Below are positions 1 to 9,541 of a DNA stretch of 64,000 bases, piece after piece. Both the position numbers and the translations under genes were made by a program. Origin of the DNA: Curtanaerobium respiraculi (lineage in GTDB: Bacteria > Actinomycetota > Coriobacteriia > Coriobacteriales > Eggerthellaceae); NCBI RefSeq assembly GCF_024609215.1, contig NZ_JANIPD030000001.1, positions 372,001-436,000 on the forward strand. Reading direction: 5' to 3'. The stretch's first letter is position 1; every line of letters begins with the position of its first letter. A model generated the notes under the pieces. That model made no database searches. It had not been told where the DNA came from and saw nothing but the letters and a program-made list of their open reading frames with translations.

Positions 1-2441
1 AGATTCCACCGCCCCATACTGCGGTATTTCCCCGTATCGTTCCTCCCCTGACGTTAACGGTCCCCTTCTCTTCCACTCGCACGGCACCGCCCGAATAAGG
101 GTAGTCGTTTTGTGTGAGCTTGTTGTTCTGCAGCACCGAACCTTCCCCGAGGGTGAGCGTCCCGCCGCTGACCTTGACGAGGGAGCTCTTCCCGGCATCG
201 GCGCCGTTCTTGTTCCCATCGATGACGATGTTCTTCAATGTCAGGTTCCCGCCGCCGGAAACCTTCACCAGGTTGTCATTGAATTCAGCATCCCTGAAGA
301 CGGCCACCTTCTCGGGGTCTTTGAATTCCCACGTCGCTTCGGAGCTGACTTCCACCGTATCGATGACGGAGATGATCACGTTCTTCCCCTGTGCGGAAAG
401 CGCCTCGGCAAGCTCTTTCGCCTTTTCGAACGTCTTGACGGCGTTGGCCTTCGTCGTGCCATCCTTCGAATCATCGCCGCCTACGCCGTTTAGATATACA
501 AACGTCCCCGGGTCTTTATGGACGACGAGATCGCCGGTCCCGCCGGATTCGGAGGCCGGCTTGAATTCGACCTTGACAAAGGGGTTGGTAACTCCGTACA
601 AGGCAACCTTATTCGCAAGATCGGCCGTGGCCCCATGGGCGATAACGATATCGTCCATCTCTTTTCCAAGGTCGTTGAGGTCGTCCTCGGATTCCGCAAG
701 GTCGAACATCAGGGTTGCTTCACCCCCGGTGTATTCAAAGCTCTCCCCGAAATTGACCGGCATCGTTTTGCCGTCGTTCAGTTCCTCGTAACTCGAGAGG
801 TAGAGTCTGTCATGAGATCCTTCGATGATCGTGTTCCCATTGTGGAGCAGGTAATCCTCAAGATTGATCTTATCTCCTACTGTCAGAGAGCAGTCGGTAT
901 CGGAGTTGCATATCCAACCTTTTAGAGAAACTTTGTCATCAGCGGAGTTGATAATGGAAAGCTTCCCCCCTGCTCCGGCGAGATAGAACGACCAACCATC
1001 TTCTGAGGTAGCATCCCTTCTGTTAAGATCGATGGTCAGCGCCTTGGTAATCTTAATCCGGAACTCTTTGGGTACTTCAATCGCTTTGACATCGCCAACT
1101 TCATCGGTGTTGATGATCTTGATGGTGTCGCCGTCTTTCGCGGCATCAACAGCTTCTGCGAGCTTCTTGTACTTCACCCCGTCGATTTCCGCTTCAAAAA
1201 CGGGAGCCGTGGGTTTGACCGTTCCCTTGGAATCAACGCCGTACCCGCTGAAATCCATGGAGGGGTCCGTGGGGTCTTTCATGGTCGTGACATCGACGTC
1301 GCTGCAATCTTCGCCTAGATCGGTTCGGCCGCCCGCAGTGTTCGTGTTGTTGTAAACGGCGCTGTTATCGAGAGTGAGATTATACGTATCCACGCCAGCA
1401 ACGCCATATTCATGCGTGCACGTATTATCTTTAACGACTGTCTTTATGAGAGCGACCCGATCGTCCTCCCAATTTCTGGCAGATACGACAGCTCCTTCAG
1501 CAACCTCGTTGCCCGTGAAAACGCAGTCGGTGTAAGTTCCCTCTACATCGGCGATTCCCTGGGCCTTATTGCCCTTGAACGTGCATTCGGAGAACGTCTT
1601 GCTCCCGACGCCGCCGAAAGCCAGGAGGCGGTTCGTGCCCTCGGGCGTGTTGCCATCGAAATGGCAGTTGGTGAAGGCGATGTTGTTTTTGGCTCCGCCC
1701 CAAATGACATGAGACTGGGTCCCGCTGACCGTCACGTTTGTGAAACGCAAGTCTTTACCCAGATCAGAGTAAGCTTCCATGGTTATCGCGTATCCCGGGC
1801 CCGTGCATCCCGAGATCGTGACATCCTCAAGATTGACGCCGCCCTCGGCATCGATCGCACTGGCGCTCGAACCGTATTTCGCTTCTCCGCCGACGATGGT
1901 TCCGTTTTTGATTGTAAGTATCTTATTGTCCCGAAGGACGATGGTCGCTTGATCCTCTCCGTCCGTGGATGTAGAGAGGGTATGCCCGCCCAAGTCAAGG
2001 GTGATGGACTTGCCGACCGTCACCGATTCGGTCCTGTCGGCAAGCAGGGTAACGGTATCGCCATCGACCGCTGCGTCGATAGCCTCTTGCAGAGAGGGGT
2101 AGTTCGTTCCCCCTACCGAAGCCACTGCGCCGGGGTCGCCACCGGCAGGTGCACGCAGCGGCACAGGGGCGGCGAAAAGTACGCCATCCGCCGAAACGCT
2201 GGAATCAGAATCGGCTGGTTCGGAGCTCGTCTCGGAAGAAACCGCACTCGAAGAGGTCGCGCTTGACGACGCGGCAGCATCGCCCGCACCCGAAACATCC
2301 GGCGAACCCGCTGCAACCGGGGCAGCGGAGCCGCTTGTCTCGGACACCTCATCAGCCAGGACGACACCCCCCCGAGGCGAGGAGGCCAACCGTTAGCATC
2401 AGGCTCATGATCAGTGGTACGAATATTCTGCGTTTTGTCAT
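1..2441 (-). CDS. Exported right-handed beta-helix surface protein, partial, out of frame at a G7 tract
   Basis: The reading frame enters from the left edge, so the C-terminus is missing. The ATG at 2441 has a GGTAGGGG ribosome site at 2445-2452 and opens a typical signal peptide (MTKRRIFVPLIMSLMLTVGL). After a run of seven G the frame hits TGA at 2352-2354. With one G fewer it reads through to an ADE cleavage site, an Ala/Ser-rich linker and about 790 open residues. These contain two SLQEAIDAAVDGDT-like openings followed by many short strands with N and G turns (for example TFSECTFKGNKAQG), the pattern of pectate-lyase-like parallel beta-helices seen in adhesins. The function is inferred as surface adhesion or polysaccharide contact; no catalytic motif was seen. 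The cell-wall anchor, if any, lies outside the window. Confidence 0.75.
2367..2373 (-). repeat. G7 homopolymer inside the adhesin signal-peptide codons
   Basis: Seven consecutive C on the plus strand read as G7 in the coding strand, about 70 bases after the start codon. The count present leaves the signal peptide and the mature protein in different frames; six or nine G would join them. Either a phase-variable contingency tract or a base-count error in the assembly would explain this. Confidence 0.7.
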
Positions 2442-2746
2442 GTTCCCCTACCTTCATCCCGTTGGATGGAGCTGTTAAGTTGTCAAATCGGCAACGAAAC
2501 CGAACTCGTTCTTGATTCTTGGATTCTACCACGATTTCCGTGCTGTAAGGGAGTCCTATCGTAAATCGTTGCGCCTATCCAGCGCTGTGGGCGGCAGTCG
2601 GCTCGTGCCCGACGAGCTCGACAAGTCGCAGGGATTCCGAGAAATGGGCGAACGCGGGCATGACGGGCGGGCGAGGGCGCTTCCTACGCGGAAAACGCGC
2701 TTGCCGCGGGGATTTCCCGCCTCATCAGCCAGGCAAGAGCGTGAAC
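2442..2746 (-). promoter_or_regulatory. 305-bp spacer with probable promoter of the beta-helix gene
   Basis: The spacer holds no convincing gene. On the minus strand TGG-TAGAAT (TAGAAT at 2523-2528) matches an extended -10 element, and a TTGACA hexamer lies nearer the gene without a good -10 partner. No strong terminator for the upstream amidohydrolase gene is visible. Promoter assignment is by motif only. Confidence 0.35.
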
Positions 2747-3586
2747 CTATTCTAAGATGCGGTAGAATCGCCCGAAATTATCGTAGAGGATGGCCTGGGT
2801 CTGCTCGGGAGGAAAACCGAATTCCATCAGGCGGTCGAACTCGACGCGCGGGTTCCACATGGGAAAATCCGTGCCCCACATGATGCGGTCCGCATCCAAT
2901 TCCCCGATGAGCTCCCGCACCTCGGGGACGGTTGCCCACTCCAGCATGCTGCTCGTGTCGAACACGATGTTCGCGCCTCCCTGAGCGTATTCCGCCAGCA
3001 CCAAAGGCCGGCGCTCCCATATGCGGCAGCACCCGAAATGGGCCGCATGCACCCGCAGGTCGGGAACCGCATCCAGCACGCGGGCCAAGCGCTCGGGCGC
3101 ACTGTAGTCGTACCGTTCGTCGCCCACGTGGAAGAGCATGACCAGGCCGGCTTCCGCCGCGCGGCGGTACAGCGGCATCATCTTCGAATCGTCCAGGTTG
3201 AACCGCTGAATGTCCGGGTGCAGCTTGATGCCCGCGAGCCCCAGCTCCTGCACCTGCGCGACCAGGGCGCCGAAGTCCTCCACATCCTGATGCGCGGTGC
3301 CCAGCCCGATGAACTCCGCATGGGCGGCGCATTCCTCGGCGATGAAACGGTTGATGCTTTCCACCTGGGGAACCGTCGTCGCCACGGAGAACACGAGGAA
3401 GCGATCGACCCCCATCCCCGCGCCCTCGATGCGGATCAGCCCTTCCGCCGTCGCATCTTCGGAATACATCTCCCAGTCGTAGAAACTTCCCGTCGCGCGG
3501 GATGCCTTCGCCGCGATCTTCTCTTTGTATATGTGCGCGTGGGCATCCGCCACACGGTAGGTGACACCACCTGTTGAAATGGCCAT
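2747..3586 (-). CDS. Amidohydrolase-2 family metal-dependent hydrolase
   Basis: A 279-residue TIM-barrel hydrolase of the amidohydrolase_2 group. Visible metal-site motifs in order are DAHAHIY near the N-terminus (H-x-H), HPDIQRF, HVGDERY, HAAHFG and GTDFPMWNP near the C-terminus (the Asp that closes the metal centre). The chosen ATG at 3586 has AAGGAG six bases upstream; a longer frame upstream lacks a ribosome site. Relatives include decarboxylases and lactone or amide hydrolases, so the substrate cannot be named. It faces away from the K+ transporter cluster and ends before the adhesin gene, with no clear operon partner. Confidence 0.75.
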   Translation of the reverse strand: MAISTGGVTYRVADAHAHIYKEKIAAKASRATGSFYDWEMYSEDATAEGLIRIEGAGMGVDRFLVFSVATTVPQVESINRFIAEECAAHAEFIGLGTAHQDVEDFGALVAQVQELGLAGIKLHPDIQRFNLDDSKMMPLYRRAAEAGLVMLFHVGDERYDYSAPERLARVLDAVPDLRVHAAHFGCCRIWERRPLVLAEYAQGGANIVFDTSSMLEWATVPEVRELIGELDADRIMWGTDFPMWNPRVEFDRLMEFGFPPEQTQAILYDNFGRFYRILE

Positions 3587-3654
3587 GAGCGCTCCTTTCG
3601 TTGAGAGCCCGTCCACTTTACCACTGTCGCACCGGTAAGTAGTATCATCCGGAT

Positions 3655-3789
3655 ATGCTTAACCGGCGCATCGAACAAACCGATTGGAAGAGCTCAGCCA
3701 TTGGGCTGTGCGTCATCATGCTGTCCGTCATCTTGTTCCTCGTCGCCCTCTATATCCTCATCGTTCTTGTGAAGCTGCTGATCGGATAG
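3655..3789 (+). CDS. 44-residue single-span membrane peptide upstream of trkH
   Basis: A short frame beginning MLNRRIEQTDWKSSAIG, then a hydrophobic helix of about 25 residues (ending VLVKLLIG) and TAG three bases before the trkH ATG. The charged start followed by one membrane span and the tight spacing argue for a real translationally coupled small protein, perhaps an accessory subunit of the transporter. No strong ribosome site is visible, so the start is uncertain. No family was recognised. Confidence 0.5.
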   Translation: MLNRRIEQTDWKSSAIGLCVIMLSVILFLVALYILIVLVKLLIG

Positions 3790-3792
3790 CGT

Positions 3793-5322
3793 ATGTGGCA
3801 GCGCTTCTCGTTCTACGACTTCCGCGTTATCGGCCATTACCTGGGGGTGCTCCTCTTTTTCACGGGTTTGATGATGCTCATCCCGCTTTCGGTCGCGCTC
3901 GCGCTGGGCGAATACGAACCGGCGCAGCGCTATCTGATGTCGATGGGCATCGGCATATGCGTGGGGTCGCTGCTGCGCATGCTGCGCATCGCCCCCGGCA
4001 AGCTCAGCCGCCAGCAGGCGGTGGCGGTTACCAGCTTCGCCTGGTTGGTGGTGGGGTTCATGGCAGCTGTGCCGCTCGCCCTATCCTCGCATTACGCATC
4101 CGTGCTCGACGCGGTGTTCGACGCGGTGTCGCTCGTCACCACCACAGGGGTCTCGATCGCCTCCAACCCCGACCACATCTCCTACGCCGACAACATGTGG
4201 CGCTTCAGCCTCAGCTATGCCGGCGGTTTGGGACTCATCGTCGTCGCCATGTCGTTCGGCCTGTTCGGACCCAGTTCCGGCCACCCCTCGCTCTACGAGA
4301 GCGAGGGCCGCAGCGAGCATGTGCTGCCCAACGTGGTGCAGACCGCGCAATTCATACTGAAATTCTCATCCAGCATCGTGGGCTTGGCAGCCATCGTGCT
4401 CGCCATCGTACTGGCCCTGCATGGCGTCGACCCGCTGCGATCGGCGTTCCACGGGCTTTGGCTGGCAATCACCAGCTTCATGACCACGGGCCTGACGCCG
4501 CAAAGCCTGGGCGTGGCGTACTACCACAGCGTCGGCATCGAGTTCGTGCTGATGATCCTCATGGTGCTGGGAAGCATCAACTTCGGTCTGCAGAGCGAGG
4601 TGCTGCGCGGCCGTGTCAAGGCGTTCATGCGCGATATCGAAGTGCATGCGGGCGTAGCCTGGGTAGCGGGCACGCTGATCGTGTTCATCTGCGCGCTGGC
4701 AGGATCGGAGCTGATGAACAACCTTCCCGCGATGATGCGCACAGGGCTGTTCACCCTCATAGCCGCTTCCACCACCTGCGGCCTTTCGGTGGTCAGCAGC
4801 AACCAGCTGACCACGGTGTTCCCCTCGGGGGCTCTTCTGGTGCTCGCCCTCGCCATGGCGGTCGGCGGCTCTTCGGGATCGACCGCCGGCGGCATCAAGC
4901 TGCGTCGTATAGCGATCATCGGGAAATCGGCATTCGAAACCATGAAGAGCACCGCGTCCCCCGAAAGCGCGCGCATCGTCACGAACTACTACCATATCGG
5001 TCGGCATCGTCTCGATGGGCCCGAGGTCAAGGAGGCCATGACGGTCTTCATCATGTTCGTGGCCGTCTACATCATCGGCGCGCTGGCCGGTATCGCCATG
5101 GGCTACGATGCGGTTGCCGCGGTCTCGGAAAGCGTCGCGATGGCAAGCAACGGCGGCATCTCCTCGGGAATCGCCGATTCGAGCGCCCCAGTACTGCTGA
5201 AGATCATCTACATCGCCGAGATGTGGGCCGGACGTCTCGAGTTCGTCACGTTCCTCGCCGTCTTCATCAAGATCTTCGCTTCGGTGCGGCCGCGCAGAAC
5301 GTGGATCAAGAGGGAGGATTAG
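3793..5322 (+). CDS. trkH: TrkH/KtrB-family potassium uptake protein, pore subunit
   Basis: A 509-residue polytopic membrane protein of the Trk/Ktr/HKT superfamily, which moves K+ across the cytoplasmic membrane. Characteristic filter and helix motifs are TTTGVSIA, a Gly-rich stretch at SYAGGLGLIVVAMSFG, SFMTTGLTP, and GGSSGSTAGGIKLRR before the final pore loops. Length and repeated pore-loop pattern fit TrkH. TrkA-type nucleotide-binding regulators normally gate this pore; two occur in this window but about 28 kb away (32154-33502). It lies first or second in an operon with the small peptide, an exported protein and rsgA. Confidence 0.88.
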   Translation: MWQRFSFYDFRVIGHYLGVLLFFTGLMMLIPLSVALALGEYEPAQRYLMSMGIGICVGSLLRMLRIAPGKLSRQQAVAVTSFAWLVVGFMAAVPLALSSHYASVLDAVFDAVSLVTTTGVSIASNPDHISYADNMWRFSLSYAGGLGLIVVAMSFGLFGPSSGHPSLYESEGRSEHVLPNVVQTAQFILKFSSSIVGLAAIVLAIVLALHGVDPLRSAFHGLWLAITSFMTTGLTPQSLGVAYYHSVGIEFVLMILMVLGSINFGLQSEVLRGRVKAFMRDIEVHAGVAWVAGTLIVFICALAGSELMNNLPAMMRTGLFTLIAASTTCGLSVVSSNQLTTVFPSGALLVLALAMAVGGSSGSTAGGIKLRRIAIIGKSAFETMKSTASPESARIVTNYYHIGRHRLDGPEVKEAMTVFIMFVAVYIIGALAGIAMGYDAVAAVSESVAMASNGGISSGIADSSAPVLLKIIYIAEMWAGRLEFVTFLAVFIKIFASVRPRRTWIKRED

Positions 5323-5326
5323 CCCC

Positions 5327-5917
5327 GTGGAACGCAGAGCCCTCCGTTCGTTGCCCGCCTTCCTCGCCATCGTTTGCGCGCTGGCCATCGCCCCGGTTCC
5401 CGCGGCCTTCGCCGACGAGACCTCGAGCGAGAACGTTATCAACACCCAGCAGATGCCGGACAGCTCGTTCCTCTACGACACGAGCATCTACGACCTGGCC
5501 AACGCCGACACCAGCTACGATGATGCCATCGTGCAGGTGACAGGCGAGGTGGTCGGCGATGCCATCAGCGATTCGACCGTCGCTGGCAAGACGTGGATCA
5601 CGCTTTCCAGCTTGGACGCGAACCGCGAGGGCTCCATCGCCGTGCTCATCGACGACGATGACCTGGACCTCATCGACACCTACGGAAAATACGGCGCCAC
5701 GGGCACGACGCTCACCGTCAAGGGCACATTCCATCTCGCCTGCGGCGTGCATGAAGGAGCGACCGACATCCATGCCGACGAGGTGAAGGCGACCGCGGCA
5801 GGCAAGGCGACGCCCGATGTGTTCGATATCCACGATTTCATCCCGGGCATCGTGCTGGTCTTCGTCGGGGCATTGCTCACGCTGCTGTACCATTGGATGC
5901 GCGAGAGGCAGCGCTAG
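5327..5917 (+). CDS. Exported membrane-anchored protein, possible OB-fold
   Basis: A GTG start at 5327 follows GGGAGG. The 196-residue product has a signal peptide cleaved near AFADE, a central acidic domain containing VQVTGEVVGDAI and LTVKGTFHL beta-strand patterns typical of small OB-like barrels, and a C-terminal membrane helix (PGIVLVFVGALLTLLYHW) ending in RERQR. It should sit outside the membrane facing the wall. Spacing to trkH and rsgA is minimal, so it is co-transcribed. The family is not firmly recognised and no enzymatic motif was seen. Confidence 0.65.
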   Translation: MERRALRSLPAFLAIVCALAIAPVPAAFADETSSENVINTQQMPDSSFLYDTSIYDLANADTSYDDAIVQVTGEVVGDAISDSTVAGKTWITLSSLDANREGSIAVLIDDDDLDLIDTYGKYGATGTTLTVKGTFHLACGVHEGATDIHADEVKATAAGKATPDVFDIHDFIPGIVLVFVGALLTLLYHWMRERQR

Positions 5918-6892
5918 ATGCGGGTTCGTGCGCGGGTCGTGCAACTTGATCGCGGGTTTCCCCTGGTCAAAACGGAGAATGAGGACGAATTCCGCTGCAA
6001 GCACGCCATATCCCTGGTGAAAGGACGCGACGTGCGCGCGGTAGTGGGGGACCGGGTGCTGGTGTCCGTGGACGAATCCGCCGATATCGCGCAGATCGTG
6101 GAAATTCTCCCCCGGACACGCTCCCTCGTGCGCAAGGACCCTGCCGAGCGCCAGCTACCGCAGACACTGGCGGCGAATTTCGACACGGTCATCATCGCGC
6201 ACCCCTTGGCTGAGCTCAACGTACGGCGCCTGGAGCGAGAGTTGGTACTGGCGCACGAAACCGGCGCGCAGGTGGTGGTTGCGCTGACCAAGGCGGATCT
6301 CGCCGAGGATGGGCAGACGGAGCGCGCGCTGGAGCACGTGCGACACATCGTCGCAGACGGCGTGCGCGTGCTGGGCATAAGCAATCAGGATCCCCGCAGC
6401 GTCGAGGAGCTGCGCTCCTGCATTCCCGTCGGATCGGTCGCCGTGCTCATCGGGCGCTCCGGTGTGGGAAAATCGAGCCTGGTCAATCTGCTCTCCGGCG
6501 AGGAGGTTCAGGTGACCACCCCCGTCCGCGAGGACGGGAAGGGGCGTCACACCACCGTGAACCGGTGCATGGTCGCCGTACAGGGCGGTGGCTACATCGT
6601 GGATATGCCGGGTGTGCGCGGGTTGGGCCTTTGGGATGCCGACGACGGCCTCGCGGCAGCCTTCCCCGATATCGAAAGGCTCGCCCGGGAATGCCGCTTC
6701 CGAGACTGCACGCATACCGACGAGCCGGGCTGCGCCGTGAAGGCGGCCGTCGAGGCGGGCACCGTCCGCATCGAGCGCCTCGATTCCTACGTGCATCTGC
6801 ACACCGAGAACGAGGAGCAGAGGCGCAAGCGGGAGGAAGCCCAACGACTGGCAACCCGAGGGCATAAGCCCGATCGGCACCGCACGCGCTAG
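5918..6892 (+). CDS. rsgA: Ribosome small-subunit-dependent GTPase RsgA
   Basis: A 324-residue circularly permuted GTPase that assists late 30S maturation. It shows the expected order: N-terminal OB domain (RARVVQLDRGFPLVKT), a TKADL (G4) motif, then G1 GRSGVGKSSLVN, the G3 motif DMPGVRGLG, and the C-terminal zinc knuckle C-RFRD-C-THTDEPG-C. The ATG directly follows the stop of the preceding gene, so translation is coupled. Length and motif order match RsgA well. Confidence 0.95.
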   Translation: MRVRARVVQLDRGFPLVKTENEDEFRCKHAISLVKGRDVRAVVGDRVLVSVDESADIAQIVEILPRTRSLVRKDPAERQLPQTLAANFDTVIIAHPLAELNVRRLERELVLAHETGAQVVVALTKADLAEDGQTERALEHVRHIVADGVRVLGISNQDPRSVEELRSCIPVGSVAVLIGRSGVGKSSLVNLLSGEEVQVTTPVREDGKGRHTTVNRCMVAVQGGGYIVDMPGVRGLGLWDADDGLAAAFPDIERLARECRFRDCTHTDEPGCAVKAAVEAGTVRIERLDSYVHLHTENEEQRRKREEAQRLATRGHKPDRHRTR

Positions 6893-6974
6893 CCAGCCGC
6901 TCGCGCCTCCCAGCCACCGCCACCTTTTCTCGACCCACCGCTACTCCCGTTGGGGTACCGGTTTCAGCGATCGA

Positions 6975-7173
6975 TACACTCACCGCGGTAAATTGCATGC
7001 AACCTTATCGCGGTTGCATGGGACGGCTTCCAATCGCCGGGCGGGAGCGTAGTATGCAACCTGTCCCTGACGCGGCAGGTTCGAACCCCCTCCTTTCCAC
7101 GGCCTGCCGCACTCTTTTCCTTGGCGAAAGGGCCGGCGGGAACCACGCTGCAGATGGCTCCCGCCGGCCCTTT
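6975..7173 (+). ncRNA. Candidate structured small RNA or untranslated hairpin cluster
   Basis: The 456-bp stretch between rsgA and the helicase has no believable gene. It holds three successive perfect hairpins: ATGCAACC/GGTTGCAT at 6997-7019, GCGGCAGG/CCTGCCGC at 7072-7110, and the 15-bp terminator at 7127-7173. Another ATGCAACC copy lies at about 7054. Upstream, TTGGGG-17-GATACA is a weak promoter match. This would suit a plus-strand RNA of about 190 bases, but the rsgA 3-prime end or pure terminator redundancy explains it equally. The remainder (7174-7348) shows nothing. Confidence 0.28.
7127..7173. terminator. Strong bidirectional terminator
   Basis: A perfect 15-bp stem (AAAGGGCCGGCGGGA and its complement) with a 17-base loop. 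T runs follow the stem in both directions because the stem ends in A/T triplets. It sits between the convergent rsgA and helicase genes. Confidence 0.85.
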
Positions 7174-7348
7174 TCGGCCCTCTCACCGCCCCGTTTCGAC
7201 CCTTTCGCCGCCCTGCTTCGCCGCCCGTGGCCGGGGACGCCCACCCATGCTCCCATGCTCCAATACAGACTCCCTGGCCATAGATCACGATAGGAGTGTC
7301 TTTCCTCACTGCATGAACCGATGTAAAAACCTTTGCCTTCCGAGACAT

Positions 7349-9460
7349 CTACCGCACCTTCAGCAAGGGGGTGAGCGGTCCGTTGGCGAGCACGGCGACC
7401 CGATGGGTCGCACGCGACAGCGCCGTATACAAGCGTCGGCGGTGGAGGTCGTCGTCGGGATAGCGATCCGCCGTCGCATCGGGGATGACGACCATGTCGA
7501 ACTCGAGCCCCTTGGCAAGCCGCAAATCCATCAGCACCACGCCGCTGCCGGGCAGGGAGTCCGTATCCCTCATCACATGCACGGAGGGGCACGCGGACGG
7601 GAGCCACTTCGCCAGGCTGTGGGCACTTGCGCCATCTTGGGCGACGATCGCCGTCAGCCCATCGCGTCGCACGGCGTCCTCGGCTAGGGAAACGAGCGCA
7701 GCCTTCCACTGGTCGGCATCTCCATACGAGACGATGCGAGGCACTTCCCCCTCGTGCTGAACGCTCGTCACCTGCACGCGCTTGTCCTCCGGCATCAAGC
7801 TCGTGAACAAAGCCGTCACCTCCGGGGAGGATCGGTAGCTGGTCAGCAGGCTGCACTCGTCAACGTTGCCGCGCGCTTCCCCGAAAATGGCGCGGATCTG
7901 CGCGAATGAAGCCGTGCCCGGGCGAATCGCCTGGTTCTCATCGCCCAGCAACAGGAAATTCGCGTTGCCGAAGAACCGGGCCAACGCCATCAGCTGCGCT
8001 TCGGTGTAATCCTGCACCTCGTCGATCATCACGTAGCGGGCATCGCGGTTGCCCGTGCCGGCAAAGAGCCCGCGCAGGTATATGAGCTCGGGTGCGCTCA
8101 TGGTGTCGGCGCCGTTCATGCGCATGCCGATACGGTCGAACCGGAGCCATTCAAGGTTCTCCACCGCTTCGTGCCCGCGGTCGAAATACGTTGCCTGCAC
8201 GTATTGCCGCGCCAGCTCCAAGACCTCCTCGTCGGTCGATGGGGCGACAGCGCTGCCGAAGACGGAGACCTGCGAATCGATATCGAGGGAGAGCATGGCG
8301 TCCTGCACATGCTCGTCGGTTGCCATCTGCGCAAGCCGTCGATCGAGCCGCTCATGCAGGTCCTCCACCACCAGCGCGGCGAAACGGGGTCCCAATGGCA
8401 CATGGGCATATTTCGCGACGGCGCCCTGCACCTGCGAAACCTTCAGAAGGCACGCACCGTCGATGACGATCTCGCGAAAATCGCGCTGCTCCAGCCGCAG
8501 CGAGCCCATACCCTCGCGCAGCGCGTGCAGCGCACGCGCGGACACCCCGAAGCCGAGCCCGCGATCCGCCAGCCCAAGCTGCTCAACGAAGCTCGCCCAC
8601 GTCAGGATGTGCGGATTGCGCTCGCCCATGTTGGGCAGCACGTCATCGATATAGCGCCCGAACACCGCATTGGGCGTGAGCAGGTACACCTGGTCGGGGC
8701 GCAAATCCTCGCGACGCTGGTAGAACAGGTATGCGATGCGCTGCAAGAGGACCGATGTCTTCCCGCTGCCGGCGATGCCGTCCACCAGCAGCACGGGCAC
8801 GTCCTCGTGCCGCACGACCTCGTTCTGCTCCTTCTGGATGGTGGCGGTGATCGCCTTCAGCTTTTCGCTGTGGCGAGAGCCGAGCGCGGCGAGCAGCAAC
8901 GGGTCCTCGATCGCCACGGTGGTATCGAAGCACGCCTTGAGCTTGTCGCGCGCGATGTCGAATTGCCGGCGCACCAGCAAGTCGCACTCGATCGTGCGCC
9001 CGTTCGCCTTGTAGCTGGTCTTCCCGTTGCTCTGGTTGTAGTACACCTCGGCGACGGGACTGCGCCAGTCCACGATGAAATGGCGGTGCGTCTCGTCCAC
9101 CATGCCGGCGGCACCCAGATACACATCGCGCGGCGGGCGGCTCCCCTTGAACTTCAGCGTAACCTTGGCGAAGTACGGCTGCCGCAGCAGGAGGTTCGCT
9201 TTGTTCAGGCGGTCTTCGACCACCGTCGCCACGCGGGAATACTCCTCGATTTGGCGGTTCATTGCCTCGAGTTCCACCAAGGTCTCGCTCGCCGCGCTGT
9301 CCATCGTATCAAGCGTCTGGTCCTGGTGGAAATCCTCAAGCTGCTGCGCCGCCTCGGCGCTCGTTGCCGCAAGCTTCGCCGACGCATCCGCGGCGATAGC
9401 CTCCAGCTTCGCATATGCGACGGTTAGCTGCTGCTGCTCTTCCTCGAAAACTTGATCCAT
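7349..9460 (-). CDS. helD: HelD-like superfamily 1 helicase
   Basis: A 703-residue UvrD/Rep-type ATPase with a long N-terminal coiled coil (about residues 1-95), as in HelD proteins that act on RNA polymerase. Motifs in order are Walker A GIAGSGKT at 228-235, Walker B IDEVQDYTEAQL, GDENQAI, TSYRSSPEV, KGLEFDMVVIPD and YTALSRATHRV at the C-terminus. ATG at 9460 has GAAGGG/GAGG upstream; the longer upstream start has none. HelD clears stalled polymerase from DNA; whether this copy does so or is a general DNA helicase cannot be read from sequence. It follows telA with an 81-base gap. Confidence 0.82.
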   Translation of the reverse strand: MDQVFEEEQQQLTVAYAKLEAIAADASAKLAATSAEAAQQLEDFHQDQTLDTMDSAASETLVELEAMNRQIEEYSRVATVVEDRLNKANLLLRQPYFAKVTLKFKGSRPPRDVYLGAAGMVDETHRHFIVDWRSPVAEVYYNQSNGKTSYKANGRTIECDLLVRRQFDIARDKLKACFDTTVAIEDPLLLAALGSRHSEKLKAITATIQKEQNEVVRHEDVPVLLVDGIAGSGKTSVLLQRIAYLFYQRREDLRPDQVYLLTPNAVFGRYIDDVLPNMGERNPHILTWASFVEQLGLADRGLGFGVSARALHALREGMGSLRLEQRDFREIVIDGACLLKVSQVQGAVAKYAHVPLGPRFAALVVEDLHERLDRRLAQMATDEHVQDAMLSLDIDSQVSVFGSAVAPSTDEEVLELARQYVQATYFDRGHEAVENLEWLRFDRIGMRMNGADTMSAPELIYLRGLFAGTGNRDARYVMIDEVQDYTEAQLMALARFFGNANFLLLGDENQAIRPGTASFAQIRAIFGEARGNVDECSLLTSYRSSPEVTALFTSLMPEDKRVQVTSVQHEGEVPRIVSYGDADQWKAALVSLAEDAVRRDGLTAIVAQDGASAHSLAKWLPSACPSVHVMRDTDSLPGSGVVLMDLRLAKGLEFDMVVIPDATADRYPDDDLHRRRLYTALSRATHRVAVLANGPLTPLLKVR

Positions 9461-9541
9461 GCTGCCTCGCCCTTCACCTTGAAATGCGGCAAAGTATTCT
9501 AGCAGCATTCGCCCTGACCCCTCAACTTGTGGGCAGGTCCG

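Noticed and set aside
3684-5540. 618-codon frame overlapping trkH in another frame
   Set aside because: Arg/His-rich shadow frame; the TrkH frame has family motifs and membrane helices.
7072-7102. tRNA-like GGTTCGAACCCCCTCC sequence
   Set aside because: The T-stem does not pair and no acceptor, D or anticodon stems can be drawn on either strand; the palindrome belongs to a hairpin.
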